Part shown: positions 52,204 to 61,138 of the stretch, in pieces
Layout: the number at the start of each line of letters is the position of its first letter
How positions within the stretch are numbered: position 1 is the first letter of the stretch
The notes under the pieces: model-generated
Told to the model about the DNA's origin: nothing
Databases searched by the model: none
What the model saw: only the letters and a program-made list of their open reading frames with translations
NCBI RefSeq assembly: GCF_002286975.1
Contig: NZ_NSKB01000012.1
Location: 22,524-86,523 of the forward strand
Length of the DNA stretch: 64,000 bases
Source: Halomonas salipaludis
GTDB taxonomy: Bacteria > Pseudomonadota > Gammaproteobacteria > Pseudomonadales > Halomonadaceae
Reading direction: 5' to 3'
Translations under genes and position numbers: made by a program

Positions 52204-54207
52204 TCAGCTAACGATGCGCGGCTGCTGACCGACCAGGCCGGTCAGCAGCCGGGTAGTATCGGCGGCACTCATCGGCTTGAAGAAGTAATAGCCCTGCACC
52301 AGGTCGCACTTCATCTCGCGTACCAGCTCGAGCTGCTCTTCATTCTCCACTCCCTCGGCGATCACCTCGAGCCCCAGCCGATGACCGATGAACACCGCCG
52401 CGGCCATTATCGCGCGGTCGCTGGGATCCTTGGGTGCGTCGCGCACGAAACTGCGATCGATCTTCAGCGAGGTGACCGGAAACAGCTTCAGGTAGCTGAG
52501 CGACGAGTAGCCGGTGCCAAAATCGTCGATGGCGATCTTCATGCCGCGGTGATAGAGGCCGCGCAGGGTGTTGAGAATGTGCTCCTCGGCCTCGATCAGC
52601 ACGTTCTCGGTCAGCTCGATGCCGATATCCAGGGGCGTCAGGTCGAATTCGCTCATGCAGGCTTCGAGATGCTTGAAGGTGTTGGCCATGGCCAGCTGCT
52701 TGCCGGAGAGATTGATATCGACCCGTGCACCGCCCAAGCCTCGTCGTTTCCACTCGGCCTGTTGCCGACACGCTTCGCGGATCACCCACTCGCCGATCCG
52801 GTGAATCAGCTGCGAGCGCTCGGCGACCGGAATGAACTCCGCTGGTGAAATGGCCCCGCCCTCCTTGGGGAACCAGCGCAGCAACGCTTCGAGGTTCTCG
52901 ATACGCCCACTCATGGCGCTGACCTGGGGCTGGTAGTGAAGCACCAGCTCGTTGTCGGCCAGAGCCAGCTGCAGCCGCTCCGCCAGGCGATGCTGGTGCA
53001 GCAGCTCATCGTGAATCTTCTGGTTGAAGAACCAGCAGCGGTTGGGCGCCGACAGCTTGGCACGGTTCTTGGCGGCGTCCGCATTGTGAATCAGCTCACG
53101 GGCATTGGCGCCGTTATCCGGGAACAGGCTGACCCCCAGGCTGGCGGTGACATGCACTTCACGGCCATCGAGCAGGAACGGCCGCGTGAAGCTGTCGAGC
53201 ACCTTCTCCACCAGCTGTAGCACGTCGTTACTTTCACGCAGGTGCGGAAAGGCCAGCACGAACTCGTCGCTGCCGAACCGAGACAGTAGATCCGAGCCAC
53301 GCTGACAGTAGCGCAGCCGTTTGGACACCATCGACAGCAGCAGGTCACCCTGTTCATAGCCCTTGGCATCGTTGATCTCGGCGAAGCGGTCGAGATCGAC
53401 GAACAGCACTGCCAGATATTCACCGTGGCGCTCTGCCGTGACGATGAACTCTTCCAGCTCGCGCTCGAAGGTATGTCGGTTGGGAAGCTGGGTCAGGGCA
53501 TCGTAGCGGGTCACGTACTCGAGCTCTCGACGCGCTTCCTTCTGTTCGGAGAGATCGACATCGACGCAGAACATCAGCGGATCATCGCTGTGCTCGGCCA
53601 GCATCAAATGCTGGGAGAAGACCGCCACCGGCATCCCGGCTTTGTTCTTGAGCTCGAGCTCGGCGGCAGGAATCTCGATGCCCTTCTCGATCCAGGCATG
53701 ATGCGCCGCAATCACGCTATCACGCATGTAGCCGGGAATGATCAGGTCTTCCAGCAACTGGCCTCGCGCCTCTGCTGGCAGGTAACCATAAAGCTTGGTG
53801 CTCGCGTCGTTCCAGTAGATCACCCGGCGACAGCTGTCATAGCCCTGCACGGCCACCTTGGGCAGGCTTTCGAGCAGCGCACGAAAGCGCAGCTCGCTTT
53901 CATTGTGGCGCTGCTCGGCCAGCGCCAGAGCACTCAGCTCGTCATCGGCCGCCACTTGGCCCAGGCCCGCACTCGTTGTCGCTGCCTCAACCGCCATGGC
54001 ACCCGCCTCATGGCGATCGGCCCGGTATTGGCGACGCCGTCCGAACCACCACCCACCGGCCATCGCCGCGGCCAGCCAAAGGCTCAACGGTATCAGCAGC
54101 CAGGCACCGGATGCCGGACCGACCAGCAACAACACTGCCCCCAGCAACGCCAGTAGCAGCACCAGGCTAAGTAATAGGCCGCTGCGCGATCGTTGTCGCT
54201 TATACAA
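52204..54207 (-). CDS. Membrane PAS-GGDEF-EAL cyclic di-GMP phosphodiesterase
   Basis: 667 residues: two N-terminal membrane helices (about 10-50), a PAS domain (about 100-215), GGDEF (about 225-390) and EAL (about 405-660). The GGDEF signature is degenerate (GSDEF) though the RxxD site is kept, while EAL residues are intact: ENLEALLRW, IELTEN, IDDFGTGYSSLSYL, KIDRSFV, EGVE and QGYYFFKP. So the net activity is probably cyclic di-GMP breakdown. The start appears to be TTG (54207) with GGGGAG 7 nt upstream; no ATG in frame is near. Confidence 0.9.
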   Translation of the reverse strand: MYKRQRSRSGLLLSLVLLLALLGAVLLLVGPASGAWLLIPLSLWLAAAMAGGWWFGRRRQYRADRHEAGAMAVEAATTSAGLGQVAADDELSALALAEQRHNESELRFRALLESLPKVAVQGYDSCRRVIYWNDASTKLYGYLPAEARGQLLEDLIIPGYMRDSVIAAHHAWIEKGIEIPAAELELKNKAGMPVAVFSQHLMLAEHSDDPLMFCVDVDLSEQKEARRELEYVTRYDALTQLPNRHTFERELEEFIVTAERHGEYLAVLFVDLDRFAEINDAKGYEQGDLLLSMVSKRLRYCQRGSDLLSRFGSDEFVLAFPHLRESNDVLQLVEKVLDSFTRPFLLDGREVHVTASLGVSLFPDNGANARELIHNADAAKNRAKLSAPNRCWFFNQKIHDELLHQHRLAERLQLALADNELVLHYQPQVSAMSGRIENLEALLRWFPKEGGAISPAEFIPVAERSQLIHRIGEWVIREACRQQAEWKRRGLGGARVDINLSGKQLAMANTFKHLEACMSEFDLTPLDIGIELTENVLIEAEEHILNTLRGLYHRGMKIAIDDFGTGYSSLSYLKLFPVTSLKIDRSFVRDAPKDPSDRAIMAAAVFIGHRLGLEVIAEGVENEEQLELVREMKCDLVQGYYFFKPMSAADTTRLLTGLVGQQPRIVS

Positions 54208-54520
54208 GATGTGCTCCCCTGCAGCGCCACCCGAATATCCCCGCGAGTGAGCGCATCAATTTCATGAGCCAATCTTACATGGCTTCGCCTCCTGGCGCAG
54301 CGGGCAGCAACCCTGCAGCCCCGTCCTCCGTCGATGAGTTCGCCCATTACACACCGGCTGACTGACCTAATAGTAGCCACCTATCCGCGATATGACGAAA
54401 TTTCTACACAGAGCACGTTTTATTGACATTATTTTTCATTTGTTTTCATTCTGTTTCGTGTAGTACCCAATCCACGCCGAGTCATCCGGACTTCGGCCTC
54501 GATTAAGAAAGGAAAAGACC
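54208..54520. promoter_or_regulatory. AT-rich divergent promoter region
   Basis: This 313-bp gap separates the GGDEF-EAL gene from the dioxygenase gene. Positions about 54395-54460 are strikingly AT-rich for this genome, with TTGACA (54423-54428) as a possible -35 and TTTTCATT repeated at 54433-54440 and 54443-54450. The -10 is weak (TCATTC). The AT-rich tract and tandem repeats suggest a regulated promoter for the dioxygenase. No gene or RNA is evident. Confidence 0.5.
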
Positions 54521-55315
54521 ATGAAACAGGAAAGCCTCAAGCACGGTTACGACGTAACCAGCATGCCCTTTGACTTTGCTCGCAGCTACTGGGAGCCCAA
54601 GGTGCACAGCGAACTGGCCGAGCAACACTGGAGCGCCACCGACGTGCGCGCGCAGATCGACCTGCCGGCCTGGCAGGGCTATCTCGCCGACCTGCCCCGC
54701 GACCCCTATGTCAACCAGCGCTGGAAGCGCATGGACTGGCTGATGCTCAACGATCGCGACGAAGTCGAGGTCATGGGCGACTGCCCGATGGCACAGGGCG
54801 GGTTGTTCAATGATGCGGATAGCATGGCCGACGTGCTGCGCTACTATCCCAGTTTGGAAACGTCCTTCATCGAACGCAGCGACGTCAAGGCGTTCGTCAA
54901 GGCGTGGGCCAAGCTGTGGGGGATCGGCGCTCGTGAGCCGATCCTGATGCAGATCACCGGCATGCGCGGCAGCGAACCGCTGGACCCGCTGCAGGGCCAG
55001 GGTATCCACTCCGATGGCTGCAAGTACCTGAGCATCATGGTGGTGAGCCGCGACAACGTCAGCGGGGCCAACAGCCTGCTGTTCGCCGACAAGGCCGGTA
55101 CACAGCCGCTCACCAAGCAGGTTCTGGCACCTGGTGACGTGCTGCATATCCGCGACGACAAGCTGTTCCACGGCGCCGACGGTATGACTCAGGATGATCG
55201 TGACAAGCCCTATGAGCGCTTCATCATCATCATCAACAGTCGCTTCGTCGATGCCTTCCAGAACAAGATGCTGCGTCGTCACTTCCCGGATGCGGTGCTC
55301 AACGAAGGTCACTGA
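54521..55315 (+). CDS. 2-oxoglutarate/Fe(II) dioxygenase, amino acid hydroxylase-like
   Basis: A 264-residue cytoplasmic oxygenase of the family that includes the isoleucine 4-hydroxylase of Bacillus. The iron triad is His163-Asp165 (QGIHSDGCKY) and His217 (KLFHGADG); Arg233 (YERFIIIINSRF) probably binds 2-oxoglutarate. Such enzymes hydroxylate free amino acids. Neither neighbour is an amino-acid biosynthesis gene, so the substrate is unknown. The start has AAAGGA upstream. It is monocistronic, with an AT-rich promoter and a strong hairpin at the end. Confidence 0.88.
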   Translation: MKQESLKHGYDVTSMPFDFARSYWEPKVHSELAEQHWSATDVRAQIDLPAWQGYLADLPRDPYVNQRWKRMDWLMLNDRDEVEVMGDCPMAQGGLFNDADSMADVLRYYPSLETSFIERSDVKAFVKAWAKLWGIGAREPILMQITGMRGSEPLDPLQGQGIHSDGCKYLSIMVVSRDNVSGANSLLFADKAGTQPLTKQVLAPGDVLHIRDDKLFHGADGMTQDDRDKPYERFIIIINSRFVDAFQNKMLRRHFPDAVLNEGH

Positions 55316-55361
55316 CCGCTAATCCGTTAGCCAGGAAGACTCCCCGCGCTTAACCATCCCA

Positions 55362-55394
55362 AAGCCGGTGCACGCCTCGTGCGTGTACCGGCTT
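55362..55394 (+). terminator. Terminator after the dioxygenase gene
   Basis: AAGCCGGTGCACGC pairs with GCGTGTACCGGCTT around a 5-base loop, one G-T wobble in 14 pairs, 46 bp after the dioxygenase stop. Also lies 68 bp after the convergent yceI-like stop and could serve both. Confidence 0.7.
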
Positions 55395-55462
55395 CTTGGT
55401 TGCCGTCCCGGCACAAGGCGCCGGGAGCGAACGATGGTGTACCGCAACACCCCAGAATGGGA

Positions 55463-56047
55463 TTACTGACGGATGCCTTCGAAAGTGACGTAGAGCTCGA
55501 GCTCATGCATCGATTCGGGGAAATCACTCATATCGATGCCGTAGTCTTCCAGGGTCAACATGGTCGAACCCTCGAAGCCGGCACGGTAGGAGCCCCACGG
55601 GTCTTCGCCCTCCCCCATCAGCGTCACCGGCATCTCGATCTCGCGGGTTTCGCCCTTGAGCGTCAGCTCGCCGGTCAACACGCCCTCGCCGTCGTCACCC
55701 GGTTCGAAGCCGGTGGTAACGAAGCTCGCCTCGGGGTACTGGTCGGCGTCGAGGAAGTCGTCGCTGAGAATGTGACGATCGCGCTCTGCATGGTTGGTAT
55801 CCAAGCTGGTCACATCGACGTCGAGGGAAACGCTCGAGGCCTCGAGGTCGTCCGGGTCATAGCTGAACTCACCGCTGAAATCGCGGAACGTGCCGAGGAT
55901 ATAGGAGTAGCCGAGATGATTGATCTTGAACTGCACGAAGGCGTGCTGGCCCTCGATGTCGATCACATAGTCATCGGCCTGGGCCTGACTCAGCGGCACC
56001 AGGGCGGCGGCGCCGATGGCGGTCAGCAGTGCGGTCTTCTTCAACAT
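55463..56047 (-). CDS. YceI family periplasmic protein
   Basis: 194 residues with a signal peptide (MLKKTALLTAIGAAALVPLSQAQA, cleavage near residue 23) and the YceI lipocalin-like barrel (YVIDIEGQHAFVQFKINHLGYS, then FVTTGFEPGD and LTGELTLKGETREIEMPV). YceI proteins bind isoprenoid quinone-like lipids. I used the ATG at 56047, 29 bp after the cytochrome b561 gene, a well-known partnership. The longer open frame upstream is the shadow of that gene. Confidence 0.93.
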   Translation of the reverse strand: MLKKTALLTAIGAAALVPLSQAQADDYVIDIEGQHAFVQFKINHLGYSYILGTFRDFSGEFSYDPDDLEASSVSLDVDVTSLDTNHAERDRHILSDDFLDADQYPEASFVTTGFEPGDDGEGVLTGELTLKGETREIEMPVTLMGEGEDPWGSYRAGFEGSTMLTLEDYGIDMSDFPESMHELELYVTFEGIRQ

Positions 56048-56076
56048 TCCAATGTCTCCGTTGCGTCGTTGCCCGC

Positions 56077-56643
56077 TCACTTGGCGGGAAGCTTGGGTTG
56101 ACCGGCCCGTGGGCGCAGCATGCGCACCAGGGTATCGTGCCGGTCGATGAAGTGATGCTTGAAGGCAGCCAGGGCGTGCCCCGTGGCGAGGATCATCAGT
56201 GCCAGCGCGCTGTACCAGTGCACATTCCCCGCCACACTCGCCTGGTTGGGCAGGCCATGCACGATCGCTGGCGCCTCGAACCAGCCGAACACGCTGATGC
56301 CGCGGCCGTTGGCGGTCGAGATCATGTAACCACTGATCAGCACCACCAGCAGCAGCACATACAACAGGATGTGCCCGGCGTGGGCCGCTACGCGCTCGAG
56401 GCGATGGCCTTGTGCATGCGGCGTAGGCTGGATGAGCCGCCAGGCGACTCGCAACAGCGTTGCCAGCAGCAGCAGCACGCCTAGTGAGCGATGCCACCAA
56501 GGGCCCAAGTTGTACCAGTTATCGAAATAGCTGAGCCCGGTCATCCACCAGCCCAAGGCGAACAGACCGATGATGACTACGGCACTTAGCCAGTGCAGCA
56601 GGATGGCCACCAGGCCCCAGCCCTTCGTGGTATTGCGCCACAT
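56077..56643 (-). CDS. Cytochrome b561
   Basis: Inner-membrane dihaem protein of about 188 residues, start at ATG 56643 (MWRNTTKGWG). Four helices, with haem-ligand histidines in HWLSAVVIIGLFALGW, GPWWHRSLGVLLLLATLLR, AAHAGHILLYVLLLVVLISG and HWYSALALMILATGHALAAFKHHF. It passes electrons between quinol and periplasmic partners. Located just upstream of yceI; the two form one unit. Confidence 0.93.
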   Translation of the reverse strand: MWRNTTKGWGLVAILLHWLSAVVIIGLFALGWWMTGLSYFDNWYNLGPWWHRSLGVLLLLATLLRVAWRLIQPTPHAQGHRLERVAAHAGHILLYVLLLVVLISGYMISTANGRGISVFGWFEAPAIVHGLPNQASVAGNVHWYSALALMILATGHALAAFKHHFIDRHDTLVRMLRPRAGQPKLPAK

Positions 56644-56757
56644 AGTTACGGTCCCATGTAATAAACCGAATATTCCTGACGGTAGCCTAGTGGCTTTGCC
56701 GCAGTGGCGCAGCGCCAGCGCGGGAAATGCATCGTTCACGTTAGAGAAACGGTCGCC

Positions 56758-57444
56758 TCAGCGAGCTTGTAGCTGTTCCAGCAGCAGCGTCGCGGTGGGA
56801 GCACTCGAGGCCGGGTTCTGGCCGGTGACCAGCAGGCCGTCATTGACCTGATAGGGAGCGAAATCATCCACGCTACGCAGGTAGTCGCCACCCAGCCGCT
56901 TGAGCTCGTCCTCGAGCAAGTGCGGCACCACCTCACTCAGACCGACGGCCTGCTCTTCGCTATTGGCGAATCCCGTGACCCGCTTGCCCTTGACCAGCGG
57001 CTCGCCATTGGCGGCCTTGGCCTTGAGCAATACCGTAGGTGCGTGGCATACCGCGCCCACCGGCTTGCCGGCAGCGACGAAGGCCTCGATCAACCTCAGC
57101 GAATCGGCGTTGTCGGTCAGGTCCCATAGTGGGCCGTGGCCGCCGGGGTAGAAGATGGCATCGTAATCGGCGGCGTTGACCGTATCCAGGCGCAGGGTGC
57201 TGGCCAGCTGGGCCTTGGCGTCGTGGTCCGACTCGAAGCGGCGGGTCTCCGCGGTAAGGGCGTCCTCCTGGGTGGAGTTGGGATCTACCGGCGGCTGGCC
57301 GCCCTTGGGCGAGGCTAGGGTGACCTCGGCACCGGCGTCCTTGAAGACATAGTAGGGAGCGGCAAACTCCTCGAGCCAGAAGCCGGTCTTGTGACCGCTA
57401 TCACCCATGGCGTCGTGCGAGGTCAGTACCATCAAAATCTTCAT
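56758..57444 (-). CDS. DJ-1/PfpI family protein (Hsp31/glyoxalase III-like)
   Basis: 228 residues, class I glutamine amidotransferase-like fold. The nucleophile elbow is Cys133 with His134 (GAVCHAPTVLL), and the acidic partner is near Glu25-Glu26 (GFWLEEFAAPYYVF). The GGHGPLWDL loop (101-109) is typical of the Hsp31-like branch that removes methylglyoxal or repairs glycated proteins. The gene appears monocistronic. Exact activity is inferred. Confidence 0.9.
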   Translation of the reverse strand: MKILMVLTSHDAMGDSGHKTGFWLEEFAAPYYVFKDAGAEVTLASPKGGQPPVDPNSTQEDALTAETRRFESDHDAKAQLASTLRLDTVNAADYDAIFYPGGHGPLWDLTDNADSLRLIEAFVAAGKPVGAVCHAPTVLLKAKAANGEPLVKGKRVTGFANSEEQAVGLSEVVPHLLEDELKRLGGDYLRSVDDFAPYQVNDGLLVTGQNPASSAPTATLLLEQLQAR

Positions 57445-57537
57445 CGTTACCCTCCGGGAACGCGTGTCGGCATGCCCTGAATAGATGGCGACGCTCGGCC
57501 AAGGTTCAACCCCGCGGCCAATAACCTCGCAGATCGC

Positions 57538-58749
57538 TCAGCGACCGCTAGGCGATGCCAGCAGTTGCTGAGTCTGCCAGGCGATCATTTGCGCCTCGTC
57601 GGTGGCCAATACCCATAGCCCGATGGTGCTCTTGGCGCCGGCAATCGAGGTCGCGTGAGCGCGGTTCGCGGCCGTATCCAGGTGCGCGCCCAGCCAGTCA
57701 CAGCCGTCGACGATGGCGGCGCGGACCGTGTCGGCACGTTCACCGATCCCGGCAGTGAACACCAAGTGGTCGAGTCCGCCAAGCGCTGCCACCAAACTGC
57801 CGATCTCACGTACGATACGATACACGAACAGCTCGACGGCGAGCTGTGCCGCCGGCTCACTGCTGGCCAGTAGCTGGCGCATATCGGCGCTGATACCGGA
57901 GACACCCAGCAGTCCGGCCTCGCGGTACAGCAGTCGCTCTACCTCAGCGGCACTCATGCCGCACTGCTGAATCAAGTGCAGCACCAGGCCAGGGTCGAGA
58001 CTGCCGCTGCGGGTGCCCATCATCAGTCCATCCAGTGCGGTAAACCCCATGCTCGAGGCCACGCTTCGCCCCCAGGCGATAGCACATAAGCTCGCCCCGC
58101 TGCCGAGGTGAGCAATGACCACCCGATCTCCGGGCTGCCCGCCCAGCTCCTCGCTGAGCCGTCGGCTGACATAGTCGTAGCTGAGGCCGTGGAAACCGTA
58201 GCGGCGCATACCCTCGTCGTGAAACCGCTGCGGCAGCGCAAAGCGCTGGGCCAGCGCCGGCTGCCCGGCGTGAAAGGCGGTATCGAAGCAGGCGACTTGC
58301 GGCAGGTCGGGACAGCGCTCGGCCAGCGCGCTTACCGGCGCCAGGCAGTAGGGTTGATGCAGCGGCGCCAGTGGCGTCAGCGCCTCGAGCGCTGCCAGAG
58401 TTTCTGTATCGATACGGGTCGCCTCACAGTAGTGCACGCCACCGTGGACGATGCGATGCCCCACCGCGGCAAGACGCTGCCAGCCAATCTCGGCCTCCAG
58501 CCAGTCGAGCAGATAGGCCAGGGCCGCCTGCTGTTGAGCGTCATCGCCGTCGCCGTCAAGGGTCAGCGAATGCTCCTGGCGCGGCCGCCCAGGGTCGGCG
58601 TCGAGCTGCCAGCGCGGCGCGGCACCAAGCCCGCTGATCTGCCCGCTCAGCGCGCAGGGCATTGCCTCAGGCGCGCTCGCGGCGGCCGCCTCGAAGAGCG
58701 CGAACTTGAGGCTCGACGAGCCGCTGTTGAACACCAGCACCAGGCTCAT
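57538..58749 (-). CDS. ackA: Acetate kinase (acetate/propionate/butyrate kinase family)
   Basis: Makes ATP and a short-chain acid from the acyl phosphate. Start ATG 58749 (MSLVLVFNSGSSSLKFALF) gives 403 residues, typical AckA length. Motifs: NSGSSSLKF, HRIVHGG, FHGLSYDYVSRRL, GTRSGSLDPGLVLHLI and FTAGIGERADTVRA. It overlaps the phosphotransacylase fusion by 4 bp, so it works on that enzyme's acyl phosphate; propionyl or butyryl specificity is possible. Confidence 0.94.
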   Translation of the reverse strand: MSLVLVFNSGSSSLKFALFEAAAASAPEAMPCALSGQISGLGAAPRWQLDADPGRPRQEHSLTLDGDGDDAQQQAALAYLLDWLEAEIGWQRLAAVGHRIVHGGVHYCEATRIDTETLAALEALTPLAPLHQPYCLAPVSALAERCPDLPQVACFDTAFHAGQPALAQRFALPQRFHDEGMRRYGFHGLSYDYVSRRLSEELGGQPGDRVVIAHLGSGASLCAIAWGRSVASSMGFTALDGLMMGTRSGSLDPGLVLHLIQQCGMSAAEVERLLYREAGLLGVSGISADMRQLLASSEPAAQLAVELFVYRIVREIGSLVAALGGLDHLVFTAGIGERADTVRAAIVDGCDWLGAHLDTAANRAHATSIAGAKSTIGLWVLATDEAQMIAWQTQQLLASPSGR

Positions 58750-60170
58750 GTCGGCTCCGCCTGGCGCTGATGGCGCGCCACCAGCAGTGCCAGGGCACAG
58801 GAAGCGAGCCGGGTGATGGCATCGTCGGCGCGGCTGGTCAGCACGATCGGCACCTGCGCGCCCATCACCAGGCCGGCACCGCTGGCATCGGCCAGGTGGG
58901 TCAACTGCTTCATCAGCATGTTGGCGGCCTCCAGGTCGGGAGCTACCAGGATATCCGCGCGCCCGGCCACCGTCGAGTCGATGCCCTTGGTCCTGGCGGC
59001 GTCTTCCGAGATGGCGTTGTCGAAGGCCAGCGGCCCATCGAGCAGCCCGCCGCTGATCTGCCCGCGCTCGGCCATCTTGCACAGCGCCGCGGCATCCAGG
59101 GTCGAGGCCAGGCGTGGATTGATCGTCTCCACCGCCGATAGCAACGCTACCTTTGGCAACTCGATATCGACCGCGTGGGCCAGCTCGATGGCGTTCTGCA
59201 CGATATCGCGCTTGACCTCGAGACCCGGGGCGATGTTGATTGCCGCGTCGGTGATGAACAGCGGCCGCGGATAGGTGGGCACGTCGAAGGCCATCACATG
59301 GCTTAGCCGCCGCCCGGTGCGCAGGCCCGAATTGCGCGAGACCACCGCCTGCAGCAGCTCCTCGGTGTGCAGAGCGCCCTTCATGAGAGCATTGGCACGC
59401 CCCTCCCGGACCAGCGCCACGGCCTGTTCGGCGGCGGCGTGGCTGTGCTGCGTGGCGATCAACTCGAAGCCATCGATATCGATCTCTGCCGCCTCGGCAG
59501 CAGCCCGGATGCGCGCTTCCGGGCCCACCAGCAGCGGGATGATGAAGCCTTTGCTAGCGGCCTCCCAGGCACCTTTGATCGAGACCTCGTCGACCGGGTG
59601 CACCACCGCCATGGTCAGCGGATCAGTATGCTCGGCGGCATTCAACAGCTCATGCAGGTGGCCCCGCTCTGCCAGCCGCAGCTGCGGCATCACGGTGCGC
59701 CGCCGGCGTACCTTCTCGCGCGGCGCCACCACCTCGGCTTCGCCTTCGATGACGCTCTCGCCCTTCTGGTTGGCGCAGCGGCAGTCGAAGGTGATGCGCG
59801 AGCTTCGTGCGTCCTTGTCGCGCACCTTGACGCTGACGGTGAGCACGTCACCGAGCCGCACCGGCGCCAAAAATCGCAGCGACTGCCCGACATAAATAGT
59901 GCCAGGCCCCGGCAGTTCGGTACCCAGCACAGTGGAGATCAGCGCTCCCCCCCACATGCCGTGGGCGATCACCTCCTGGAAACGCGAGCTCTTGGCATAG
60001 TCCTCATCGACGTGAGCAGGATTGATGTCGCCGGACATGATGGCGAACAGCTTGATGTCTTCGAGGGTCAGGCGCTTGTGGATAGAGGCGCTGTCGCCGA
60101 TCTGGATCTCGTCGAAGGTGCGATTCTCGATATCGTCGTCGCGGGGTGCTTGCGCGTCGCTCATGGTCAT
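58746..60170 (-). CDS. MaoC-phosphotransacylase fusion (enoyl-CoA hydratase/phosphate acyltransferase)
   Basis: A 474-residue two-domain protein. Residues about 15-150 are a MaoC-type hot-dog hydratase (RLTLEDIKLFAIMSGDINPAHVDEDYA with the catalytic Asp-His). After a basic linker (REKVRRRRT) residues about 160-470 form a phosphate acetyl/butyryltransferase (VHPVDEVSIKGAWEAASKG, PTYPRPLFITDAAINIAPGL, GGLLDGPLAFDNAIS). The combination could hydrate an enoyl-CoA or turn acyl-CoA into acyl phosphate for AckA. Overlaps both neighbours by 4 bp. Confidence 0.93.
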   Translation of the reverse strand: MTMSDAQAPRDDDIENRTFDEIQIGDSASIHKRLTLEDIKLFAIMSGDINPAHVDEDYAKSSRFQEVIAHGMWGGALISTVLGTELPGPGTIYVGQSLRFLAPVRLGDVLTVSVKVRDKDARSSRITFDCRCANQKGESVIEGEAEVVAPREKVRRRRTVMPQLRLAERGHLHELLNAAEHTDPLTMAVVHPVDEVSIKGAWEAASKGFIIPLLVGPEARIRAAAEAAEIDIDGFELIATQHSHAAAEQAVALVREGRANALMKGALHTEELLQAVVSRNSGLRTGRRLSHVMAFDVPTYPRPLFITDAAINIAPGLEVKRDIVQNAIELAHAVDIELPKVALLSAVETINPRLASTLDAAALCKMAERGQISGGLLDGPLAFDNAISEDAARTKGIDSTVAGRADILVAPDLEAANMLMKQLTHLADASGAGLVMGAQVPIVLTSRADDAITRLASCALALLVARHQRQAEPT

Positions 60171-60940
60171 GCCCTGATATGGTGGCCGGCATCCACGTAG
60201 AGCGTGGTGCCGGTCAGCGCGGCGCCGGCCGCAGACGCAAGATAGACCACCGACTGGCCGACTTCATCGACACTGGCCAGGCGCCGCAGCGGTGAGCGCG
60301 TCTCGCCGTCGTGGACGAGGGCATCGAAATCCTTGAGGCCGGACGCGGCACGGGTACGGATCGCCCCCGGCGACACCGCATTCACACGAATCCCGGCCGG
60401 CCCCAGCTCGGCGGCCAGGTAGCGGGTCGCCGACTCCAGCGCGGCCTTCACCGGCCCCATCAGGTTGTAGTTGTCGACCACCTTGTCCGCGCCGTAGTAG
60501 GACATGCAGATCAGGCTGCCGCCGTCGCGCATCAGTGGCTCGGCCAGCCGCGCCATGCGGATGAAGGAGTGGCAGGAGAGATCCATGGCCAGCGCAAAGC
60601 CATCGCGGGAGCAGTCCACCACGCGGCCATGCAGATCCTCCAGCGGCGCATAGGCGATGGAGTGCACCACGAAGTCGAGCCGCCCCCAGCGCTCGACGGC
60701 CCGCCTGAACAGCGCCTCGAGCTGGGCATCGTCCTGAACGTCGCAGCAGTAGAGCTCGGGCTCGCCAAGCTCCGCGGCCAGCGGTGCAACGAAGCGCTCG
60801 GCCTTGAGCGAGGCATAGCTGACGATCTGTTCGGCACCCGCCTTGTGACAGGCTTGCGCACAACCGTAGGCGATGCTGTCGCGATTGGCCAGGCCGGTGA
60901 CGATGCCGACCTTGCCCTCCAGGGAAAACGCGTGGCCCAT
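60167..60940 (-). CDS. FabI-like enoyl reductase (SDR family)
   Basis: 257 residues, start ATG 60940 (MGHAFSLEGKVGIVTGLANRDSIAYG). The atypical glycine pattern GLANRDSIAYG and the active-site Tyr158-x6-Lys165 (NYNLMGPVKAALE) match enoyl-ACP reductase FabI, with Tyr148 in place of the second tyrosine. Operon context with a hydratase-phosphotransacylase and an acyl kinase suggests it may act on short enoyl-CoA rather than serve as the main FabI. 4-bp overlap with the next gene. Confidence 0.88.
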   Translation of the reverse strand: MGHAFSLEGKVGIVTGLANRDSIAYGCAQACHKAGAEQIVSYASLKAERFVAPLAAELGEPELYCCDVQDDAQLEALFRRAVERWGRLDFVVHSIAYAPLEDLHGRVVDCSRDGFALAMDLSCHSFIRMARLAEPLMRDGGSLICMSYYGADKVVDNYNLMGPVKAALESATRYLAAELGPAGIRVNAVSPGAIRTRAASGLKDFDALVHDGETRSPLRRLASVDEVGQSVVYLASAAGAALTGTTLYVDAGHHIRA

Positions 60941-61138
60941 CTCGACCCTCTCCTTGTCAGTGGCAGTCCGGTAGCGGCAGGCGGAGCACCTTTGCTGCCG
61001 CACTGCAGCATAGACTAGCGTAAGATGCCCCACCGTGCAGGTTGCGCGACTGCCCGAGCTGCATCTGCATGCCCAGACCAACCCGCTGGTACTCAGCGAC
61101 GCGCGCTGACAGCACTGCTCAACGAACGGCTGTAGCGC

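Noticed and set aside
54190..54210. N-terminus MYKRQ of the GGDEF-EAL protein, resembling a translated Tn5/Nextera mosaic end
   Set aside because: The DNA differs from the mosaic-end sequence (TTGTATAAGCGACAACG instead of GTATAAGAGACAG), and the frame continues into a natural membrane helix, so a library artefact is not supported.
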